Below are positions 6,008-9,519 of a DNA stretch of 9,519 bases, piece by piece. The DNA lies in contig CADBTX010000041.1 in assembly GCA_902797705.1 (NCBI GenBank), forward strand, positions 1 through 9,519. The letters run 5' to 3'. Numbering within the stretch: the first letter of the stretch is position 1; each line of letters opens with the position of its first letter. Made by a program: the position numbers and the translations under genes. The notes below the pieces were generated by a model. The model saw only the letters and a program-made list of their open reading frames with translations, was not told where the DNA came from and ran no database searches. This DNA comes from an uncultured Lachnospiraceae bacterium (GTDB taxonomy: Bacteria > Bacillota > Clostridia > Lachnospirales > Lachnospiraceae).

Positions 6008-6798
6008 TCAACGAAAGCGCGAAAATAGTCAAACATGAAAAACTTGCGGAGGGCGTGTTCAGCACGTCCTTCGAGTGTTGCATATCTGAAACCGCCCTTC
6101 CCGGCCAGTTCGTAATGGTGGGGACAAAGTCTGATGCCAGACTTTTGAGGCGGCCCATCAGTATCTGCGAGACAGACCGTGAAAAGGGTACAATCCGTCT
6201 GGTTTACAGAGTGGCGGGCTACGGCACCGCTGAGCTCTCGAAAGCCGGGACCGGCGACGAATTCAAGCTGCTTGGCCCCCTGGGAAACGGCTTCTCTCTG
6301 GAAAAAGCCCAGGACAAAAAGGATATCCTCCTTATAGGAGGAGGCATAGGAGCTCCGCCCCTGCTCTCGCTCGCGCAGGCTCTTCGCCGGACGGGTATCG
6401 GCAAGGACAGTATCACTGCGGTGCTGGGTTACAGGAGCATGAACGCAGGACTCTTCCTGAATGAAGAATTCGGAAAGGAAGTGAGGGTGCTGCTTTCCAC
6501 GGATGACGGAAGCGTGGGAGTCCGGGGCACTGTTATGGATGCTGTGAGAGAGAGGGAGCTTAAGCCCGACATCATCTACTCCTGCGGCCCCCTTGTAATG
6601 CTGAAGGCGGTGAAGGAGTTCGCTGAAGAAAACTTTATCCCGGCCTACATTTCCCTTGAGGAACGGATGGCCTGCGGAGTGGGGGCCTGCCTTGGCTGTA
6701 TGGTCAGGACAAAAAATAAGGACGCCCATTCCCATGTGAATAATGCCAGGGTCTGCACAGAAGGACCGGTTTTTGATGCTTCGGAGGTGGAATTTTGA
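6004..6798 (+). CDS. pyrK: Dihydroorotate dehydrogenase electron transfer subunit
   Basis: PyrK is the FAD- and [2Fe-2S]-containing subunit of class 1B dihydroorotate dehydrogenase; it passes electrons from PyrD-bound FMN to NAD+. The 264-aa length is normal. LRRPISIC (48-55) is the flavin-binding RxxS motif, and LLIGGGIGAPPLL (109-121) with YSCGPLVML (192-200) form the NAD-binding domain of the ferredoxin reductase fold. C224, C229, C232 and C251 (CGVGACLGC and RVCTEGPVF) are the four iron-sulfur ligands, all present. It starts with GTG at 6004, overlapping the previous stop, with AAGGTGG at 5993-5999. Its own stop overlaps the pyrD TTG start. Cytoplasmic heterotetramer with PyrD expected. 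Confidence 0.96.
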   Translation: MINESAKIVKHEKLAEGVFSTSFECCISETALPGQFVMVGTKSDARLLRRPISICETDREKGTIRLVYRVAGYGTAELSKAGTGDEFKLLGPLGNGFSLEKAQDKKDILLIGGGIGAPPLLSLAQALRRTGIGKDSITAVLGYRSMNAGLFLNEEFGKEVRVLLSTDDGSVGVRGTVMDAVRERELKPDIIYSCGPLVMLKAVKEFAEENFIPAYISLEERMACGVGACLGCMVRTKNKDAHSHVNNARVCTEGPVFDASEVEF

Positions 6799-7697
6799 AT
6801 ACAGCGGTTGAGATAGCCGGAGTACGGTTCAAAAACCCGGTGATGAACGCTTCCGGAACCTTCGGCAGCGGTGCGGAATATTATGAATTTGTGGATCTGA
6901 ACAGGCTGGGAGCCATAGTAACCAAGGGAGTGGCACCGGTGCCCTGGGAGGGAAATCCCGTTCCCCGTGTGGCCGAGACCCCTTCCGGAATGATGAACGC
7001 CATAGGTCTTCAGAATCCGGGCGTGGATGTCTTTGTCGAAAGGGATATCAGTTTCCTTTCGGAATTTGATACCAATGTGATAGTAAATGTATGCGGACAC
7101 AGTGAAGAGGAGTACCTGGCCGTCACCGAGAGGCTCTCGAGAGTGGACCGGATACAGATGCTGGAGATAAACGTGTCCTGTCCCAATGTGAAGGAGGGCG
7201 GGATAGCCTTCGGCACCGATCCCCGGCGTCTTCAGGACATTACCGAAAAGATAAAAAAGATCAGCAGGAAGCCGGTGATAATAAAGCTTTCCCCCAATGT
7301 GACAAGTATCGGGGAAATGGCCAGAGCGGCAGAAGCGGGAGGGGCTGACGCCATATCCCTTATAAATACCATCACCGCCATGAAGATAGATATACATAAA
7401 AGAAAATTCGTGCTCTCCAACAGGACCGGAGGGCTGTCAGGCCCTGCCATAAGGCCGGTGGCAGTGAGGATGGTCTATGAAGCCGCCCACGCGGTGAAGC
7501 TTCCCGTTATAGGAATGGGCGGCATAACGAGCGGAGACGACGCTATAGAATTCATGATGGCCGGAGCAAGGGCCGTGGCTGTGGGGATGTATAACTTCCA
7601 CGAGCCGGAGGCCATGATACGCATAATCGGGGAGATAGAGGAATTTATGAAGAGGGAAGGGATCGAAGATATCAATGAGATCGTGGGGTGTGTCTGA
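6795..7697 (+). CDS. pyrD: Dihydroorotate dehydrogenase, catalytic subunit, class 1B
   Basis: PyrD oxidises dihydroorotate to orotate using FMN, the fourth step of UMP synthesis; with PyrK the acceptor is NAD+. The 300-aa protein is full length. It starts at TTG 6795, supported by a near-perfect GGAGGTGG (6783-6790) and by no other usable start before the conserved NPVMNASGTFG. Visible motifs are TKGV (K44), ETPSGMMNAIGLQNPG, NVSCPNV with C129 as the class 1 active-site base, IIKLSPN (K164), NT at 191-192, GGLSGPAIRP (212-221) and GMGGI (240-244). The usual VGTANF near the C terminus reads VGMYNF here. The TTG start shares bases with the pyrK stop (TTGA), so the two subunits are translationally coupled. 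Confidence 0.97.
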   Translation: MNTAVEIAGVRFKNPVMNASGTFGSGAEYYEFVDLNRLGAIVTKGVAPVPWEGNPVPRVAETPSGMMNAIGLQNPGVDVFVERDISFLSEFDTNVIVNVCGHSEEEYLAVTERLSRVDRIQMLEINVSCPNVKEGGIAFGTDPRRLQDITEKIKKISRKPVIIKLSPNVTSIGEMARAAEAGGADAISLINTITAMKIDIHKRKFVLSNRTGGLSGPAIRPVAVRMVYEAAHAVKLPVIGMGGITSGDDAIEFMMAGARAVAVGMYNFHEPEAMIRIIGEIEEFMKREGIEDINEIVGCV

Positions 7698-7714
7698 TCA
7701 CACCTCATTTTTTT
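7685..7714 (+). terminator. Intrinsic terminator spanning the pyrD and comEB stop codons
   Basis: GGGGTGTG (7685-7692) pairs with CACACCTC (7699-7706) in eight pairs, one of them G-U, around the 6-nt loop TCTGAT. A seven-T tract follows at 7708-7714. The stem uses the last codons of pyrD, and its 3' arm and T-tract are the 3' codons of the convergent gene. It has no T-tract in the opposite direction, so it should stop only rightward transcription. Confidence 0.85.
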
Positions 7715-8231
7715 CTATAAATTCCCGTACCCGTTCCATTTCTTTCTCGTGCTTTTCGTCAGCGAGACGCTGCTCTTCAGCCAGGGCGTCCTCGTATTTC
7801 ATATATTCCACACCGGATTCATTTAAGAGCTCCAGCCCGAGGCCGGTGGGATATTCCCCTTTGAAGATCACCTTTTTTATACCGGTCTGGATGATGTGGA
7901 TGCAGCAGAAGACGCAGGGCTGAGTGGTGACGTAGAGCGTGGCGCCTTCACAGCTGGCACCCCTTCTGGCACACTGGTCGATGGCGTTTGCCTCGGCGTG
8001 GCCTGCCCGGCAGAGCTCCAGCCCCTGTCCCGAGGCATAGCCCTTCTTTTTCCGGATACAGTAGCCGATGTCGGTGCAGTGTATGGCGCCCGCCGGAGCG
8101 CCGTTGTATCCTGTGGCGATTATCTGCTTGTCTCTGATTATAACGGCCCCTACCTGACGGGAGAGACAGGTGCTCCTGACCTTGCTGTCCTCCGCGATCT
8201 TCATGGCCCATTCCGTAAATAACTTTCTCAT
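7698..8231 (-). CDS. comEB: Deoxycytidylate (dCMP) deaminase
   Basis: dCMP deaminase converts dCMP to dUMP, the substrate of thymidylate synthase; the Bacillus orthologue is named comEB although it has no clear competence role. The 177-aa protein has a cytidine-deaminase-type zinc site: HAEANAI (H78, catalytic E80) and TTQPCVFC (C106, C109). STCLSRQVGAVIIRDKQIIATGYNGAP near the N terminus is typical of the family and contacts substrate. About 30 charged residues at the C terminus (145-177) extend the core as a helix. No ribosome binding site precedes the ATG, and a TATATT box lies 6 nt upstream, so the mRNA may be leaderless. Its stop codon abuts the pyrD stop with no gap (TGATCA). Confidence 0.93.
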   Translation of the reverse strand: MRKLFTEWAMKIAEDSKVRSTCLSRQVGAVIIRDKQIIATGYNGAPAGAIHCTDIGYCIRKKKGYASGQGLELCRAGHAEANAIDQCARRGASCEGATLYVTTQPCVFCCIHIIQTGIKKVIFKGEYPTGLGLELLNESGVEYMKYEDALAEEQRLADEKHEKEMERVREFIEKNEV

Positions 8232-8253
8232 GACATAAATATACCACTATACT
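8225..8253 (+). promoter_or_regulatory. Promoter of the chbG-like and gdpP genes
   Basis: TTCTCA (8225-8230, 4 of 6) and TATACT (8248-8253, 5 of 6) are 17 bp apart. Transcription would start near 8260. The site overlaps the divergent deaminase promoter and the first codons of that gene, so the two promoters probably compete. Confidence 0.5.
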
Positions 8254-8266
8254 TGCAGAATTGTAA
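8238..8266 (-). promoter_or_regulatory. Possible promoter of the dCMP deaminase gene
   Basis: On the minus strand, TATATT (8243 down to 8238) lies 17 bp from TTACAA (8266 down to 8261, 3 of 6). Transcription would then begin at or next to the ATG at 8231. A second candidate -10 box, TATAGT (8251 to 8246), would leave a leader of about 8 nt without a ribosome binding site. Either way the leader is minimal. Confidence 0.4.
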
Positions 8267-8279
8267 GGGAATGGGTAAA

Positions 8280-8294
8280 ATGAATTGGTTATGA
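8280..8294 (+). other. Possible four-codon coupling ORF
   Basis: ATG AAT TGG TTA TGA encodes MNWL. AAGGGA (8265-8270) lies 9 nt before this ATG. Its stop overlaps the deacetylase ATG (ATGA at 8291-8294). The deacetylase gene has no ribosome binding site of its own at a normal distance, so ribosomes could reach it by termination-reinitiation from this mini-ORF. It is very short and could be chance. Confidence 0.25.
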
Positions 8295-9058
8295 TAAGAG
8301 CGATAATTAACGGCGATGATTTCGGTATCAGCGAAAATGTGAATGAAGCCGTAAGAGAGTGTTTTGAAAGACGTCTTATCACCAATACCACACTGATGGT
8401 GAATATGCCATTTGCGGATGAAGCCGTGGAAATGGCCGAAAAATGCGGATTTGCCGAGGCGGTGGGGCTGCATTTGAATCTGACGAGCGGATATCCCCTT
8501 ACGGAGGACATCAGGAGGGAGCCCAGGTTCTGCAGGAAAAACGGCTCCTTTAACGCATATTTTCAGAAGCATCTGATGTCGCGGCTCGTGATAAGCCCCC
8601 GGGAAAAAAAGGCCGTGGCCCGGGAAATAGAGGCGCAGATCAGGAAATATTATTCCTACGGCCTTCCGGAAAAGCATCTGGACTCACACCATCATGTCCA
8701 TACCGATGCTTCGGTGATAGATCTGCTGCTGCCCCTCATAAAAAGGTACAGCTTCAGATCCGTGAGACTGAGCCGGAATCTGTTTTTGAAGATGAACCCC
8801 TTAAAAAGGGTGTATAAGAGCGCATATAACGGAAAATTAAAACGGAGCGGACTGAATACCGCGGATCTTTTCGGATCCTACAGGGATCTGTCTGCCATGA
8901 ACGGCTGTATAAAGGACGATGTGCTGCTGGAGGTAATGGTGCACCCCATGTATGATGAGGCGGGAACGCTGGTGGATACCAATGTCCCCATGGAGAGGGT
9001 GAAGGAACTCCTGAACTCCCTGAACGCCGTAGGACAGCCCTATTATCCGTTTGACTAA
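8291..9058 (+). CDS. YdjC/ChbG-family carbohydrate deacetylase
   Basis: YdjC-like enzymes are metal-dependent deacetylases of N-acetylated sugars; E. coli ChbG deacetylates chito-oligosaccharides. The 255-aa product has the family's features: NGDDFGIS (D9, D10) near the N terminus, LHLNLTSG with H61, HLDSHHHVH (129-137, D131, H133-H135, H137) and EVMVHPMYDEAG near the C terminus. I start at ATG 8291, where the first strand IRAIINGDDFG begins as in relatives; TTG 8285 would add two residues. No clear ribosome binding site precedes it. It is followed after 21 nt by the gdpP-like gene and is probably co-transcribed. The sugar substrate cannot be told; a peptidoglycan or host glycan fragment is plausible. 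Confidence 0.88.
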   Translation: MIRAIINGDDFGISENVNEAVRECFERRLITNTTLMVNMPFADEAVEMAEKCGFAEAVGLHLNLTSGYPLTEDIRREPRFCRKNGSFNAYFQKHLMSRLVISPREKKAVAREIEAQIRKYYSYGLPEKHLDSHHHVHTDASVIDLLLPLIKRYSFRSVRLSRNLFLKMNPLKRVYKSAYNGKLKRSGLNTADLFGSYRDLSAMNGCIKDDVLLEVMVHPMYDEAGTLVDTNVPMERVKELLNSLNAVGQPYYPFD

Positions 9059-9079
9059 GCAGGTAGGATTATCAGATAG

Positions 9080-9519
9080 ATGAAAAAAGTTAGAGCAAGG
9101 GGAATACTGAGACATATCGGAGCTGTCCCGCTCATAATGTCCCTGTTTCTTGTAATACCCCTGATCATTGTATATTCTCTGAGCCGGAAGGCGGCGCTTG
9201 TATTTTTCGTCACCTGGGCGGTTTATTTTCTCATATCCCTGTTCATCTTCCTTACATCAAAGGGAAATATCCGCAGGGAGATGGTTAATTTCGCTTCCGA
9301 CTACGGCCAGGTACAGAAGGGACTTCTAAAGGGCCTGGCGGTGCCCTATGCCCTCCTTGATGAAGACGGGCATTTTGTGTGGAGCAATGCGGGCTTTTCG
9401 GCCATTATCCATAAGGACAAGTTCTATTCCAGTTCCATAACCTCATTTTTCCCGGAGATCACAAAGGATATGCTTCCAAAGGACAGCAAGGTGGTGTCCT
9501 TTGATCTGACCTATGAAAA
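9080..9519 (+). CDS. gdpP: GdpP-like c-di-AMP phosphodiesterase, N-terminal part
   Basis: The frame is open from ATG 9080 to the window edge (146 codons and two bases), so the gene is cut. Two hydrophobic helices (about residues 13-34 and 38-60) come first, with charged loops on the inner side. The segment MVNFASDYGQVQKGLLKGLAVPYALLDEDGHFVWSNAGFSAII (68-110) matches the PAS-like sensor start of GdpP/YybT proteins. The GGDEF-like and DHH/DHHA1 domains that hydrolyse c-di-AMP would lie beyond the window. AGGTAGG (9061-9067) is the only purine-rich site upstream and is rather far, 12 nt. In relatives, from memory, this gene sits between rpsR and rplI-dnaB; here it is downstream of the deacetylase gene. 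Confidence 0.85.
   Translation, partial: MKKVRARGILRHIGAVPLIMSLFLVIPLIIVYSLSRKAALVFFVTWAVYFLISLFIFLTSKGNIRREMVNFASDYGQVQKGLLKGLAVPYALLDEDGHFVWSNAGFSAIIHKDKFYSSSITSFFPEITKDMLPKDSKVVSFDLTYE

Noticed and set aside
5947..6735. Long minus-strand frame (262 codons) opposite pyrK.
   Set aside because: It lies antisense to an intact PyrK with all cofactor ligands and has no promoter or ribosome binding site.
7896..8222. Open frame of 108 codons on the + strand opposite the dCMP deaminase gene.
   Set aside because: It is antisense to a gene with clear zinc-site motifs, has no ribosome binding site, and its translation resembles no family; it is a shadow of the GC-rich coding strand.
7698..8231. Competence (late com operon) locus, suggested by the name comEB.
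   Set aside because: No comEA, comEC or other competence gene is nearby; the protein is a plain dCMP deaminase next to pyrimidine genes.

Overview
The window looks chromosomal, from a Gram-positive Clostridia, most likely a Lachnospiraceae relative. The basis is purine-rich Shine-Dalgarno sites, the rpsF-ssb-rpsR cluster followed later by a GdpP-type gene, a class 1B PyrD/PyrK pair, and a hypothetical protein of a kind I remember from that family. No phage, transposon, CRISPR or RNA gene is visible.

Layout. (1) 1-228 is a strand-asymmetric, T-free polypurine tract made of two 97-bp tandem copies plus a remnant; it lies just upstream of a good sigma-A promoter. (2) 334-1592 is rpsF-ssb-rpsR (ribosomal protein S6, single-strand DNA-binding protein, ribosomal protein S18), closed by a strong intrinsic terminator. 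(3) 1675-5205 is a tightly overlapping run of pyrC (dihydroorotase), a PlsC-type acyltransferase and a variant phosphohexomutase. pyrC has a perfect TATAAT box only 7 nt before its ATG and no ribosome binding site, so its mRNA is probably leaderless. (4) 5381-7697 is a second run: an unrecognised 208-aa protein whose stop overlaps the start of pyrK, then pyrK and pyrD. PyrK is the FAD/2Fe-2S subunit that makes PyrD NAD-dependent. pyrD ends in an intrinsic terminator folded across its own stop codon and into the 3' end of the convergent gene. (5) 7698-8231 (minus strand) is a dCMP deaminase. (6) From 8291 rightward come a YdjC/ChbG-type carbohydrate deacetylase and the first 146 codons of a GdpP-like c-di-AMP phosphodiesterase, cut by the window edge.

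How it fits together. Three genes (pyrC, pyrK, pyrD) carry out two steps of de novo UMP synthesis, and the dCMP deaminase supplies dUMP for dTMP, so pyrimidine supply is the main metabolic theme. pyrF, pyrE, pyrB and a PyrR-type attenuator are not here. In many related genomes, from memory, gdpP follows rpsR directly; here about 7.5 kb of pyrimidine, lipid and sugar genes separates them.

Most of the window is ordinary housekeeping DNA. The points that deserve a second look are the T-free repeat with its G-quadruplex motif, the apparently leaderless pyrC (and perhaps the deaminase gene), the unknown protein translationally coupled to pyrK, the terminator shared by two convergent stop codons, and a possible four-codon coupling ORF in front of the deacetylase gene.
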